DNA of 64,000 nt from Acidisarcina polymorpha (lineage in GTDB: Bacteria; Acidobacteriota; Terriglobia; Terriglobales; Acidobacteriaceae). Below are positions 1 to 8,242 of this stretch, piece after piece. The notes beneath the pieces were generated by a model. It did not search any database. It saw only the letters and a program-made list of their open reading frames with translations, and had not been told where the DNA came from. The translations under genes and the position numbers were made by a program. The stretch is from the NCBI RefSeq assembly GCF_003330725.1, contig NZ_CP030840.1, forward strand, positions 3,348,001 to 3,412,000. The letters are read 5' to 3'. Position 1 is the stretch's first letter; each line of letters begins with the position of its first letter.

Positions 1-289
1 TGGCCGTCACTGCGAACCCTGGTGATCTTTTTAGTTGCCGAAGCGCGAATTTTACGTCGAGCCAAAAGCCCTCCAGGCTTAGCGCGGCATCCGCGCCCAT
101 CGTCTTCTCCCGCATGGCTACGGGGTTTCCAAACCTCAATCGCGCGGCGCGCCAGGCTTCCGTTTCGCTTAAACCCGCGCAAATACCTTCTTCTACCGCC
201 ATATCAATATGCGATCGCAACTCTTCAGCGATATCAGCATCGACAGCGTCCCGTCGGTTCAGATTTCTCAATCGTGACCACAATCCCAT
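1..289 (-). CDS. ADOP-family FtsX-like permease, N-terminal fragment (runs off window)
   Basis: Partial gene: the start codon is at 287-289 on the minus strand, and 96 codons stay open to the window edge with no stop. The first residues (MGLWSRLRNL) are followed by EELRSHIDM, ARLRFGNP and VKFALRQLKRSPGF. These are the hallmark cytoplasmic N-terminus of acidobacterial duplicated orphan permeases, large MacB/FtsX-like inner-membrane proteins with two permease domains and no ATPase partner. A Shine-Dalgarno-like GAGGTG lies just before the ATG. A PadR regulator normally sits directly upstream of such genes, and here that gene is present but broken. The membrane domains lie outside the window, so substrate and completeness cannot be judged. 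The family call rests on the N-terminal motif and the gene order. Confidence 0.8.
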   Translation of the reverse strand, partial: MGLWSRLRNLNRRDAVDADIAEELRSHIDMAVEEGICAGLSETEAWRAARLRFGNPVAMREKTMGADAALSLEGFWLDVKFALRQLKRSPGFAVTA

Positions 290-496
290 TGCACACCTCA
301 CAGGCTTCGCCAAGGACGTACTCTGCTCTTAAGTTTCCAAGCCGCCATGCCCCCATCGCGCTGCTTGTTACGCGTATCGCATAATCGCTCGAACGCGCGA
401 TATGCTGCACGATTCCATATCCGTGCATGCGACCCAGCTGCGAGAGAGTTTTGAAACCAGCAAGTCAAGAGATCCTTGTAAATCTTTGTTCGCCAT
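290..496 (-). pseudogene. Broken PadR-family regulator gene
   Basis: The minus strand from the ATG at 494-496 reads MANKDLQGSLDLLV, the standard opening of acidobacterial PadR regulators. The frame is then lost in the GTTTCAAAACT stretch near 450. One frame over, the family sequence resumes as TLSQLGRMHGYGIVQHIARS, the first part of the PadR winged helix. It decays again within about 20 codons, and the expected EEGSLYPAL segment and the C-terminal helix are missing. So there is at least one frameshift and one internal deletion. The remnant runs into the ADOP permease start, the normal order for a PadR-permease pair. A functional repressor cannot be made from this locus; the relic's exact 3' limit is unclear. 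Confidence 0.75.
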
Positions 497-512
497 TTTC
501 GACCCCTTGATA

Positions 513-549
513 TCTAGGCTTCCCGAAACGATAGCCCTAGATTCCTAGG
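513..549. promoter_or_regulatory. Cluster of CTAG-core half-sites before the PadR relic
   Basis: Three copies of a CTAG-centred element occur within 37 bases upstream of the PadR start: TCTAGG at 513-518, CCTAGA at 536-541 and CCTAGG at 544-549. The first two form an inverted pair, and the last two overlap a CCTAG-ATTC-CTAGG palindrome. PadR genes commonly autoregulate through inverted repeats in this position, so this may be the old operator of the PadR-ADOP unit. Role inferred from position and symmetry only. Confidence 0.35.
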
Positions 550-585
550 TATGTCAATCATCCATTATTCTCGGTTGACTTCCTA

Positions 586-726
586 AACGTGCCCAACCCA
601 CCGGCACATTTGCTCCTTGGGCCCGATGCCTTTGAATACGTGACGAAGGAGATGGAAGCACTTCGCTCGGAATTCGCCGAGTGGGAGGGTGCAACAAGGT
701 CGACCAACTTTGAAGGGCTTGGATAG
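586..726 (+). pseudogene. C-terminal remnant of a short-chain dehydrogenase
   Basis: A plus-strand frame ending at TAG 724-726 encodes NVPNPPAHLLLGPDAFEYV, then KEMEALRSEFAEWE and RSTNF. This is the usual last 45 or so residues of classical SDR oxidoreductases, where a PxHLxLGxDA segment precedes an acidic helix and the tail. No start codon with a ribosome site, no nucleotide-binding glycine motif and no YxxxK centre precede it; the 5' side breaks off near 571-586. It is the tail of a gene whose body has been deleted. Other SDR genes in this window (2264-3040, 14444-15235) are of different types, so it is not an obvious fragment of them. Confidence 0.65.
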
Positions 727-823
727 CTCTTTAGCCGATCAAGTCGGGGAAAATATGGCTACTCAGCTCTAGCGATCTGACGTTTCGAATGGCGCGTTCA
801 AGCTGATGCACTGTTGGGGTAGA

Positions 824-2119
824 TCATGGTTGGAATAGATCCAAGGGGACGGCGTCGGCCATAGCTCGATAACCCGCCGGCGACGGATGCAGGTGGTCGC
901 CGCTATCATAGTCCGATCGCAAACGGTCGGAATGGCCGGGATCTGCCATGATCTTGTCGAAGTCGATCACCGCGTCGAAATGTCCAGCTGCGCGAATCCA
1001 GGCATTGACCATCTGCCGGTCTCGTTCGTTGGCGGGGCCGGGATGATAGTAGGCGGAGCCCGAAAACGGCATGATGGTTCCTCCGAGTACCTTGATGCCG
1101 TGGGCGTGCGCGCGCAGGATCATTTGCTCATAGGCTCCAATCATCTCGCGCACCAGATTCTCGTGCTGGCCTTCCGTGGCGTCGCCGGTCCGCGTCAAAG
1201 TGCCAAGATCGTTGATCCCTTCGAGAATGATGAGGTAGTGAGCGCCAGTCTGGGCGAGGACATCACGATCAAAACGCGCGAGGGCGTTCGGACCGAGTCC
1301 GTCGGCGAGCAGACGATTGCCGCCAATGCCTTGGTTGAGTACGGCAATCCTATTGGTGGCCGGGTTGGTGGCAGCAGGCTGCTGCAAGCGTGCAGAGAGA
1401 TCGTCGGTCCAGCGGTCGTTCCCGTTGGTGGTCGCGCCGTGTCCGTCTGTTATCGAGTCTCCCAAAACAACAATGGACGCAGACTCGTGGGTAGCAGACA
1501 CATCGACCCCTGAGAGAAAAAACCAATGATCAGCGGTGTGAGCGGTGGGTAGTTCCACGGCGGATGCCGGCAATCCTGCCGCCAGGTACGAAGTGGCGCG
1601 GGAACCGGGATGGCCAGTCTCCTGGCCTGGCGCGGATTCGATCTGCATTGTGATGGCCAGGTCAATCAACGGTAGCACCGGATAGGCGATCGAATCGGAG
1701 AGGTACTCTGCACCCATGGGGATTAGAACGTCCGTCCGCTGGTTGAATGTAACCACCCGATCCGAGGCAGGGTCGATCCTGCTCGTACTCGGCGACAAGG
1801 GGTGGGCGATGTGTACGGCAGTCAGGTGGAGAGGCGCAGTGCCGAATGCGTTCGAAATGCGCAAGCGGATCAGCGGTCCCCCAATCGAGAGATGCACGAT
1901 CTGTCGAAGCGTTGCGTCATGCAGGTCTCCAGGAGGCGCTTGATTGCCGGATTCAGGAACTTGCTGCGAAGAAGCCCACGAACCGACCCATGATCCATTG
2001 CCGATTGCAGTGGACGCGATAGATGGATTTGACGGAGCTGGAGACTGCGCGTGTGCACCGAAGGTAGCAACAAGAAAAAGCAGGATGGTAGCGAGGTTCT
2101 TCTTCACCACGAATGTCAT
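824..2119 (-). CDS. Secreted SGNH/GDSL-family hydrolase
   Basis: Predicted exported esterase or lipase of the SGNH fold, probably removing acyl groups from carbohydrates or lipids. The start at 2117-2119 is preferred to an upstream ATG because GGAG lies just before it and it puts a clean signal peptide at the N-terminus (about residues 1-24, ending AHAQ). All catalytic blocks are visible: block I VVLGDSITDG with the nucleophile near residue 222, the block II glycine in GIGGNR near 265-269, block III EGINDLG with Asn near 303, and block V DHLHP near 408-411 carrying the Asp-His pair. The roughly 200-residue region before block I is a beta-rich N-terminal part found in the XynE-like subgroup. 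It stands alone between the SDR relic and an SDR gene on the same strand. Substrate unknown. Confidence 0.85.
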   Translation of the reverse strand: MTFVVKKNLATILLFLVATFGAHAQSPAPSNPSIASTAIGNGSWVGSWASSQQVPESGNQAPPGDLHDATLRQIVHLSIGGPLIRLRISNAFGTAPLHLTAVHIAHPLSPSTSRIDPASDRVVTFNQRTDVLIPMGAEYLSDSIAYPVLPLIDLAITMQIESAPGQETGHPGSRATSYLAAGLPASAVELPTAHTADHWFFLSGVDVSATHESASIVVLGDSITDGHGATTNGNDRWTDDLSARLQQPAATNPATNRIAVLNQGIGGNRLLADGLGPNALARFDRDVLAQTGAHYLIILEGINDLGTLTRTGDATEGQHENLVREMIGAYEQMILRAHAHGIKVLGGTIMPFSGSAYYHPGPANERDRQMVNAWIRAAGHFDAVIDFDKIMADPGHSDRLRSDYDSGDHLHPSPAGYRAMADAVPLDLFQP

Positions 2120-2263
2120 AGTCTCCGATGGGTGTTCAAGTACAAGAACATAGCTTTCCAAGCGAGGACGGTATTAGACCACCAGCGAAAGCGAATAGTG
2201 GGGGGAAGGCGAACCTATGGGAGGAACTCGAGAGTATCCGTGCAAGGAGCCCCATCAAACCCA

Positions 2264-3040
2264 TCACTGGTTCACTCCACTCGCGAGGTAACCGCCGTCG
2301 ACGGCCAAAATATGGCCGGTCACATAGGAGGCGGCTTCCGAAGCCAGGAAAATGGCTGCGCCGATCAGTTCATCCGGATGGGCGAATCTCTTCATCGGGG
2401 TCCTCATCTGCAACTCATTGCCTCGTGCCGTTCGATGGAGCAAGTCGCCATTCATCGCGGTGGGCACAATGCCGGGAGCAATGGCATTGACGCACACGCC
2501 ATGCGGAGCAAGCTCGACTGCCAGCGACTTTGTGAGTGATCCTACAGCGGCCTTGCTGGCGCAGTAAGCCGCGACCTCATAGAAGGCCACGAATGTGCCA
2601 AGCGATGCAATGTTGATGATTCGCCCATTGCGCTGGGCCACCATTGACTGCCCGAATATCTGGCAAGCTCTAAGGGTTCCGGTTAAATTTGTCTCGACGA
2701 TTCTGCTCCAGTCCTCTTCGGCGCATTCTAGCGTAGGAACACGTTGAGTGATGCCGGCACAGTTGACCAGGATGTTGATCTGCCCCAGGCTCGTGCGCAC
2801 ATCATCATGTAAGGTCTGCAGGGAATTGCGATCGCGTACATCGGCGGGCTTCACCAGAGTCCGGCGGTTGAGGGCGGTGATTTCGGCGGCGGTTCGTTCG
2901 ACCTCATCGGGACGCCGGGAAGTCGCGACGACGTCGGCGCCTGCCCGTGCCAAGCCTAGAGCGATGGCATGACCGATCCCCGATGTCCCTCCGACGACGA
3001 CAGCTAAGCTGCCGCTAAGATCAAATAAATTCTCAACCAT
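2264..3040 (-). CDS. Short-chain dehydrogenase/reductase (gluconate 5-dehydrogenase-like)
   Basis: Classical cytoplasmic SDR of 258 residues, the usual length. The Rossmann cofactor motif GGTSGIG is at 17-23, the NCAG motif at 93-96, and the catalytic Ser146, Tyr159 and Lys163 in YCASK. The C-terminal AVDGGYLASG segment is typical of sugar-acid or polyol dehydrogenases of the gluconate 5-dehydrogenase/KduD group. The ATG at 3038-3040 is preceded by GGGAGG, a strong ribosome site. It follows no obvious operon partner: the SGNH gene downstream is separated by 144 bases. An NAD(P)-dependent sugar alcohol or keto-acid oxidoreductase is likely; exact substrate not deducible. Confidence 0.85.
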   Translation of the reverse strand: MVENLFDLSGSLAVVVGGTSGIGHAIALGLARAGADVVATSRRPDEVERTAAEITALNRRTLVKPADVRDRNSLQTLHDDVRTSLGQINILVNCAGITQRVPTLECAEEDWSRIVETNLTGTLRACQIFGQSMVAQRNGRIINIASLGTFVAFYEVAAYCASKAAVGSLTKSLAVELAPHGVCVNAIAPGIVPTAMNGDLLHRTARGNELQMRTPMKRFAHPDELIGAAIFLASEAASYVTGHILAVDGGYLASGVNQ

Positions 3041-3231
3041 CTAACCTCCCGAACAAGGAATTGCCAAAGACGAAATGAGCGGATTTTGCAGTGACTAGAA
3101 TGAATATAGACGTCAAAATACATCGTCACGGCGGTTGCGCTTGGCGACGCGCAGGAATCCAGTTCTTCAGACGCCTGCAAAGCCTTGTTCTTCTACTAAG
3201 AGTTTCGAAGAGCTCGCGGTAAACTCGTGAC

Positions 3232-3945
3232 ATGACCATCCATATCGGAACATCAGGATGGGCGTACCCCAGTTGGAAGCCGGAGTTCTATCCGCCCAAG
3301 CTGGCCGCAAAAAAATTCCTGGAGTACTATGCGGCCCAGTTGAACTCGGTTGAGGTGAACTATACGTTCCGGCAGCTGCCTTCGGAGAAGATGCTTTCGG
3401 GTTGGATGGCAGCCACCGGGCCGGGCTTCACCTTTTCTTTCAAGGCTCCGCAGCGAATCACCCACTTTGCACGACTAAAGAACTGTAGGGAGGCGCTGGA
3501 GCAGTTCTACCTTGCACTTGCGCCGGTCATAGAGGCGAAGCGGCTGGGAATCGTGCTCTTTCAATTGCCGCCGAACTTCAAGGCCAATGCTGAACTGCTG
3601 GAGGAATTTTTGTCAGGGGCGCAGCGCGCTCCGCTCCGGCTGGCTTTTGAATTCCGCCACGAATCTTGGTTTCGCGACGAAATCTTCGACATCCTCAAAC
3701 GGCATCAGGCCGCACTCAGCGGAGCGGAAAGCGACGAGTTAGAGTCTCCGGATGTCTTGACTGCCTCCTTTCGGTGTTATCGCCTGCGAAAATCCGACTA
3801 CTCGGCAGCCGACCTGGACCGGCTGGTCACCGAAACGAAAGCGCGCGCGCGGGATGGCGATGTGTTCCTGTATTTCAAACACGAAGAGGCGCCGACCGGC
3901 GCGCTCAATGCCGTGCGTTTGCTTCGGCGAGTAGAGGAAGATTGA
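3232..3945 (+). CDS. DUF72 (YecE-like) protein
   Basis: A 237-residue protein of the DUF72/YecE family, a TIM-barrel-like fold of unknown biochemical role. The opening IHIGTSGWAYPSWKPEFYP and the EYYAAQLNSVEVNYTFRQLP segment are the family's hallmark conserved blocks, followed by FSFKAPQRITH and the C-terminal DVFLYFKHEEAP. Length fits the family (about 230-280). The stop TGA is separated from the ATG of the next gene by only two bases, so the two are probably co-transcribed and translationally coupled. Function remains unknown for the family, so none is assigned. Confidence 0.85.
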   Translation: MTIHIGTSGWAYPSWKPEFYPPKLAAKKFLEYYAAQLNSVEVNYTFRQLPSEKMLSGWMAATGPGFTFSFKAPQRITHFARLKNCREALEQFYLALAPVIEAKRLGIVLFQLPPNFKANAELLEEFLSGAQRAPLRLAFEFRHESWFRDEIFDILKRHQAALSGAESDELESPDVLTASFRCYRLRKSDYSAADLDRLVTETKARARDGDVFLYFKHEEAPTGALNAVRLLRRVEED

Positions 3946-3947
3946 GA

Positions 3948-5045
3948 ATGGCGGACCTACTGGCCTCTTCCCCGGGCATCCCCGTCGGCGCCTTTCAGCC
4001 CCGCCGGATTTTGCGCAATGGTCACGTAATGACTATTACCGGCAACTATATTCCACGACAGCACCAACTCCCGCCAGGGGAGCCATGGTTTGTTGAGGTC
4101 GAGCCTGCCTCTGAAGAAAGACGCTCGACGGTGGTGCGTTGTGACTGCGATTGGCAGGCGAAAGAGGTCCGCCGGGAGCGGCTGACCCTGGTTCTGGTGC
4201 ATGGCCTCGAGGGGTCATCGCGTTCGCAATATATCTTGGGCACGGCGTCCCGCGCTTGGGCTGCCGGCTGTAATGTCGTTCGCATGAATATGCGCAGCTG
4301 CGGCGGGACTGACGAGCTTTCGCCGGGAATCTACCATTCCGGGCGCTCCGAAGATGTTGCGGCAGTCGTCGACGGGCTCGTCCGGGAACATGGCTTGCAA
4401 TCGGTCGCGTTGGTCGGGTATTCGATGGGAGGCAACCTCGTCCTCAAATATACGGGTGAGGCGGGCACGGCTGCTCCTGCTCAGCTGCGAGCGGCCGTCG
4501 GTATATCGCCGCTGATGGACTTAGCCGCCTCGTCCAAAGCGTTGCACGAGCTGCGAAACCGGGTGTATGAGTGGAAATTTCTACACAACATGCTGCGCCG
4601 CTTTCGCAAGAAAGTAGCACTTTTTCCGGAGCTTTATTCCGAGGAAGGTTTAGAGCGGATCCGGTCGATGCGCGATTTCGATCAGAATGTTGTCGCCCGC
4701 TACGGCGGTTTCGCCGATGCTGACGACTACTACCAAAGCGTTGCCAGTTCCAGAGTTGCGGATCGATTTGCGGTACCAACCCTGATTATCCATGCGCTCG
4801 ACGATCCGTTCATTCGGATGCTCGCGTCTACTCGCGAAACGCTACTTGGCAACGAGCTAGTCACCTTCGTCGAAACGCAGTACGGAGGGCATTGTGCCTT
4901 CCTGTCTCCCGATTCGGGCAGCGATCGACACTGGGCGGAGAAGACTTTGGTGCAATGGTTGCTCGCCTTGGACGACCCGTCCCGGGGCGACAACGCTACG
5001 GCTGTCGCTAACGAGTTGGCAAGCGGAAGACAGAGCGGGCAATGA
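3948..5045 (+). CDS. Alpha/beta hydrolase, YheT/UPF0017-like
   Basis: Predicted serine hydrolase of 365 residues. The frame is open much further upstream, but the ATG at 3948, directly after the DUF72 stop, gives the usual family start with the GHVMTITGNY region near residues 25-33. Visible catalytic elements: oxyanion segment HGLEGS at 85-90, nucleophile elbow GYSMGG with Ser159, Asp285/286 in ALDDPF and His315 in GGHCAF. This arrangement and the NMRSCGG block fit the YheT/EMB8-like esterase group. It is the second gene of a two-gene unit with the DUF72 gene and converges on glutamine synthetase across a hairpin terminator. Natural substrate unknown. Confidence 0.85.
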   Translation: MADLLASSPGIPVGAFQPRRILRNGHVMTITGNYIPRQHQLPPGEPWFVEVEPASEERRSTVVRCDCDWQAKEVRRERLTLVLVHGLEGSSRSQYILGTASRAWAAGCNVVRMNMRSCGGTDELSPGIYHSGRSEDVAAVVDGLVREHGLQSVALVGYSMGGNLVLKYTGEAGTAAPAQLRAAVGISPLMDLAASSKALHELRNRVYEWKFLHNMLRRFRKKVALFPELYSEEGLERIRSMRDFDQNVVARYGGFADADDYYQSVASSRVADRFAVPTLIIHALDDPFIRMLASTRETLLGNELVTFVETQYGGHCAFLSPDSGSDRHWAEKTLVQWLLALDDPSRGDNATAVANELASGRQSGQ

Positions 5046-5047
5046 GA

Positions 5048-5074
5048 ACAGCCCCGGCTCCGGACCGGGGCTGT
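5048..5074. terminator. Bidirectional hairpin terminator
   Basis: Perfect 10-bp stem ACAGCCCCGG / CCGGGGCTGT around a 7-base loop. It lies between the stop of the YheT-like hydrolase and the stop of the convergent glutamine synthetase, so it can serve both directions. No long T-run follows on either side. Confidence 0.7.
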
Positions 5075-5100
5075 CCTCTACGCGCTTAGCACGCCTTAGC

Positions 5101-6531
5101 CTAGAACCAGTTCCAGAGGTATTGGTTGTAGACTTCGTGGTGATACTGGACCTCTGGAGCCTTCACGAAGGTGCCCAGAAGCCGTGGACAGCGGTCGGCG
5201 GAACCCTGCTTGAGATCGGCAAACCTGTCCTTGACGTCATCCCCGAGGATTGTCGAAACCCACTTGGACCCTCGAAAGTCTTCAAGCGCCGTGTAGATAT
5301 TGTCGGGCAGATACCGATTTGCCGAACGCAGGTTCTTGATCGTCGAGATGTCGCCGTCAAGGCCGGTGCGGAACAGCGAATAGAGCGCGAGATAGGGATT
5401 GGCGTCGGGTCCCACGGAACGGACTTCGACCCGCATACTCTTCGAATTGCCGATGGGAATACGGACCATTGAACCCCGGTCAGTCGCTGAGGCCTTGATC
5501 TGATTCGGTGCTTCAAAGTGGGGATCGAGGCGCCGATAGGCGTTGACGCTCGAGTTAAGCGGGAGGCAGAGATCGCTTCCGCGGGTCAGAATGCGGTCCA
5601 CAAACTCCCAGCCGAAAGCGCTGAGTTGTTCCTGGCCTTCCGCGTCCCAGAAAAGGTTGATTCCGTCCTTGGTGATCGACATGTTGGTGTGCATGCCGCT
5701 GCCGTTGACGCCGACGACCGGTTTCGGCAGGAAGGAGGCGGTAAATCCGAGGCCGGTCGCGATCTGGCGACAAAGCAGTTTGTAGAGCTGGATCTGGTCG
5801 GCGGCCGCGACTACTTCGCCATAGCTGTAGTTGATTTCAAATTGCGATGGCGCGACCTCGGGGTGGTCTTTTTCATTCTCGAAGCCGAGTGCGCGTTGCA
5901 CCTCGGCGGCAGAATCGATGAACGTCCGCAATGGATCGCCAGGCAGCGAATGGTAGTAGCCGCCCGTGTTCACGTAGTCGAACCTTCCGGTCTGATGAAA
6001 ATGCCGTTCCGCATCCCGTCCCGCAAAGAGAAAACCTTCGATTTCATTGGCCGCGTTAAGGGTGAATCCTTTTTCGGCGTAGAGCTTGTCGGCATACGCC
6101 CTCAGGACGCTGCGCAGATCGCCGGAGTAGGGGCCGCCCTGCTTGTCGATCACCTGACCGAAGACGAAGATCTTGCCAGACCCGAGGATGTCGGCAGGAA
6201 CCCAGTAGAAGGCGCTCCAGTCGATTCCAAGCCGCAGATCGCTTTCTTTCTGCGCGGTGAACCCACGGATCGAGGAACCATCAAAGGTCAGGTTGTCATA
6301 GCTCTTCACGAGAAACTTCTTGTCGTAATCGAGCATGTGCAGGCGACCTTCCAGGTCACTAAACAGCACCGTGACCGCCTTGATGCGTTTCTCGTCAGTG
6401 AGGTACTTCAGGCGTTCTTCTTGAATTTTGTCCGCGGCAACTCGATTCTTGCGCTGCTCTTTCGCGGCCAGGTTCTTCTCTTCGAGCTCTTCATATGAGA
6501 GCGTCAGGAAATTCCGGATTTCGATCGACAT
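5101..6531 (-). CDS. glnA: Glutamine synthetase (type I-like)
   Basis: Catalyses ATP-dependent amidation of glutamate to glutamine, the entry point of ammonium assimilation in the cytoplasm. The 476-residue length fits type I enzymes. Visible blocks include FDGSSIRGF at about 84-92, the glutamate-binding region NEIEGFLFAG, the SQFEINY segment, and NGSGMHTNMSI with the catalytic-loop histidine. The C-terminal part lacks the tyrosine-containing NLYDLPPE adenylylation site of enterobacterial GlnA; the equivalent stretch reads NRYLPDN, so adenylylation control is unlikely. A roughly 40-residue charged N-terminal extension rich in Lys/Glu is present. It is divergent from the membrane protein/ammonium transporter pair, a sensible nitrogen-assimilation neighbourhood. 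It could be a GlnA-like paralogue rather than the main enzyme. Confidence 0.88.
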   Translation of the reverse strand: MSIEIRNFLTLSYEELEEKNLAAKEQRKNRVAADKIQEERLKYLTDEKRIKAVTVLFSDLEGRLHMLDYDKKFLVKSYDNLTFDGSSIRGFTAQKESDLRLGIDWSAFYWVPADILGSGKIFVFGQVIDKQGGPYSGDLRSVLRAYADKLYAEKGFTLNAANEIEGFLFAGRDAERHFHQTGRFDYVNTGGYYHSLPGDPLRTFIDSAAEVQRALGFENEKDHPEVAPSQFEINYSYGEVVAAADQIQLYKLLCRQIATGLGFTASFLPKPVVGVNGSGMHTNMSITKDGINLFWDAEGQEQLSAFGWEFVDRILTRGSDLCLPLNSSVNAYRRLDPHFEAPNQIKASATDRGSMVRIPIGNSKSMRVEVRSVGPDANPYLALYSLFRTGLDGDISTIKNLRSANRYLPDNIYTALEDFRGSKWVSTILGDDVKDRFADLKQGSADRCPRLLGTFVKAPEVQYHHEVYNQYLWNWF

Positions 6532-6731
6532 GCGTCTCCTGCTGTGGTGGAGTTATGGCTTTCTTGGGAGCCATTTCTTGCCAAGTTATAGGGTAACGTG
6601 GGGGGACAAGGGAGCTGAGCGGTATAAAAAGTTCTGATGATCGGGATAGAAGATGATGATAGTTCCGACATCGTCGCGTGAACCCGCGCATTGCCCGCAA
6701 GCTTGTGTTTAGATTTCAAGGACGAGCATCT

Positions 6732-6929
6732 ATGAGAGTCCTCAGCCTGCTTCTCCTTGTCGCCGGATGGTTCCTGGTTGTCGCCGCTATTACCCTTCTC
6801 AGGCAGGGTTTCGTTGCAGCCTTTGCCATTGCGGGCGTCGCCGTTGAGTTGCTGGGCCTGATCCTGTTCGCTCGGACGCAAATCCCCGCGCCGCGTTCAG
6901 TCGACTCGTTTGTGGAGCGGAGATATTGA
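6732..6929 (+). CDS. Small two-helix membrane protein coupled to amt
   Basis: A 65-residue hydrophobic protein starting at the ATG of MRVLSLLLLV; an in-frame ATG at 6678 is less likely because it adds a basic, non-hydrophobic leader. Two predicted membrane helices (about residues 4-22 and 28-47) are followed by a short polar tail. I recognise no family. Its TGA stop overlaps the TTG start of the ammonium transporter (TTGA), so the two are translationally coupled. It may be an accessory subunit or simply a leader cistron for the transporter. It lies about 200 bases from the divergent glutamine synthetase start. Confidence 0.6.
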   Translation: MRVLSLLLLVAGWFLVVAAITLLRQGFVAAFAIAGVAVELLGLILFARTQIPAPRSVDSFVERRY

Positions 6930-8215
6930 ATTCGTTTCCGCCGTTTGATCCCAGAATGATCCTTTGCCTGACCTCTATCTTCTTGATCCCGCTGGCCATA
7001 GTGGGACTGGCGCTCATGAACGCCGGGTTGGGAAGATCGAGGAATGCCGCCCACTTGCTGGTTTCGACGCTCGGGGTGCTCTCAGTCGCGGTAGCCGTCT
7101 ACTTTGTCTGTGGCTACGCCTTCCAGGGTTCACCAGGTCTGGCATCGTACTGGTTCAAGACGGAAGGAAAGCAATGGGACTGGATCGGCGGCGGGAAGTT
7201 CTTCTTCCGCGGTGTGGTCTTCGACGGATCGCTCCGCTCCTTGAACCTCCTCTTTCAACTCTTCTGCGTTGGTCTGGCAGCCATGATCCCACTCGGCTCG
7301 GGAGGAGGCCGCTGGAAATTAAGCGCTAGTGCAATCTCCTCGGCAGTGCTTGCGGGCTGGACTTATCCCTTGTTCGCGCATTGGGTCTGGGGCGGGGGAT
7401 GGCTTGCTCAGCTGGGCACGAACTTCGGTCTCGGCCAGGGTTTCGTGGATGTGGGAGGCTCGACGACCATCCATGCGGTTGGCGGGCTGACCGGGCTTTG
7501 CGTTGCCTGGATTCTTGGTCCACGCCTCGGCAAGTACAGTCCGCAAGGCATGCCGGCGGCCATCCCAGGCCACGACATGGTGATGGCTGGGCTGGGGTGT
7601 CTCCTCGCTTTCGTCGGCTGGCTCGGATTGAACTCCGCCGGAGCGGTATTGTTCGCGAATATTCCTCTCAGCCAGGTTGTTCTGGTCGGCGTCAACACTG
7701 TTTTGAGTACCGCCTTCGCGATTCTTGCTGCTGCCATCTATACCCGGATACGCTTTGGGAAGCCGGACACTTCGCTTTGTATGAATGGCTGTGTCGGCGG
7801 CCTGGTAGCGAGCAGCGCCGGGTGCGCCGTATTGGGTCCGCCTACCGCCGCCCTCACTGGCGCTCTTGCCGGGATCCTGGTCGCTGCCTCAGTCGAGTTC
7901 CTCGAACTTCGCTTAAAAGTCGACGACCCCGGCGGCTCCATTTCCATGCACGGGGTCTCAGGCCTATGGGGGGCTATCGCAGTAGCCCTGTTTGCTCCGA
8001 ACCACGCAGGCCAGTGGCTGGCGCAGCTCACGGGCATTGCGACCGTTCTGGGTCTCGTTCTGCCGTTCTCCTATGGAGTTCAGTGGGGAATCGATCGCGT
8101 ATGGCCAATGCGGGTCTCTCCCGAAGCCGAGCGCCTTGGTCTGGATCTTCACGAACTGGGTGCAGGAGCCTATCCCGAGTTCATGATCCATGGGGACGAG
8201 TTCCTCGGCAGCTGA
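6926..8215 (+). CDS. amt: Ammonium transporter (Amt/AmtB family)
   Basis: Integral membrane channel for NH4+/NH3 uptake, 429 residues, close to the family norm for a mature Amt. The two pore histidines are visible: His183 in TIHAVGG and His342 in SMHGVSGLWG, along with the Amt signature around PGHDMVMAGLGC. The TTG at 6926 is chosen because GGAG lies a few bases upstream and the start overlaps the stop of the preceding small gene; an ATG ten codons later is the alternative. No PII (GlnK) gene is adjacent, unlike many amt loci. It shares a divergent promoter region with glutamine synthetase, pointing to joint nitrogen control. Confidence 0.92.
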   Translation: MNSFPPFDPRMILCLTSIFLIPLAIVGLALMNAGLGRSRNAAHLLVSTLGVLSVAVAVYFVCGYAFQGSPGLASYWFKTEGKQWDWIGGGKFFFRGVVFDGSLRSLNLLFQLFCVGLAAMIPLGSGGGRWKLSASAISSAVLAGWTYPLFAHWVWGGGWLAQLGTNFGLGQGFVDVGGSTTIHAVGGLTGLCVAWILGPRLGKYSPQGMPAAIPGHDMVMAGLGCLLAFVGWLGLNSAGAVLFANIPLSQVVLVGVNTVLSTAFAILAAAIYTRIRFGKPDTSLCMNGCVGGLVASSAGCAVLGPPTAALTGALAGILVAASVEFLELRLKVDDPGGSISMHGVSGLWGAIAVALFAPNHAGQWLAQLTGIATVLGLVLPFSYGVQWGIDRVWPMRVSPEAERLGLDLHELGAGAYPEFMIHGDEFLGS

Positions 8216-8242
8216 AGCCCCGCCCTAGGGGCTCTTATTTAC

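Noticed and set aside
22-384. Plus-strand open frame at the window start
   Set aside because: It runs antisense to the ADOP permease start and PadR relic, which have recognisable motifs.
5518-6498. Plus-strand open frame opposite glutamine synthetase
   Set aside because: No family signature; it is the antisense shadow of a clearly coding gene.
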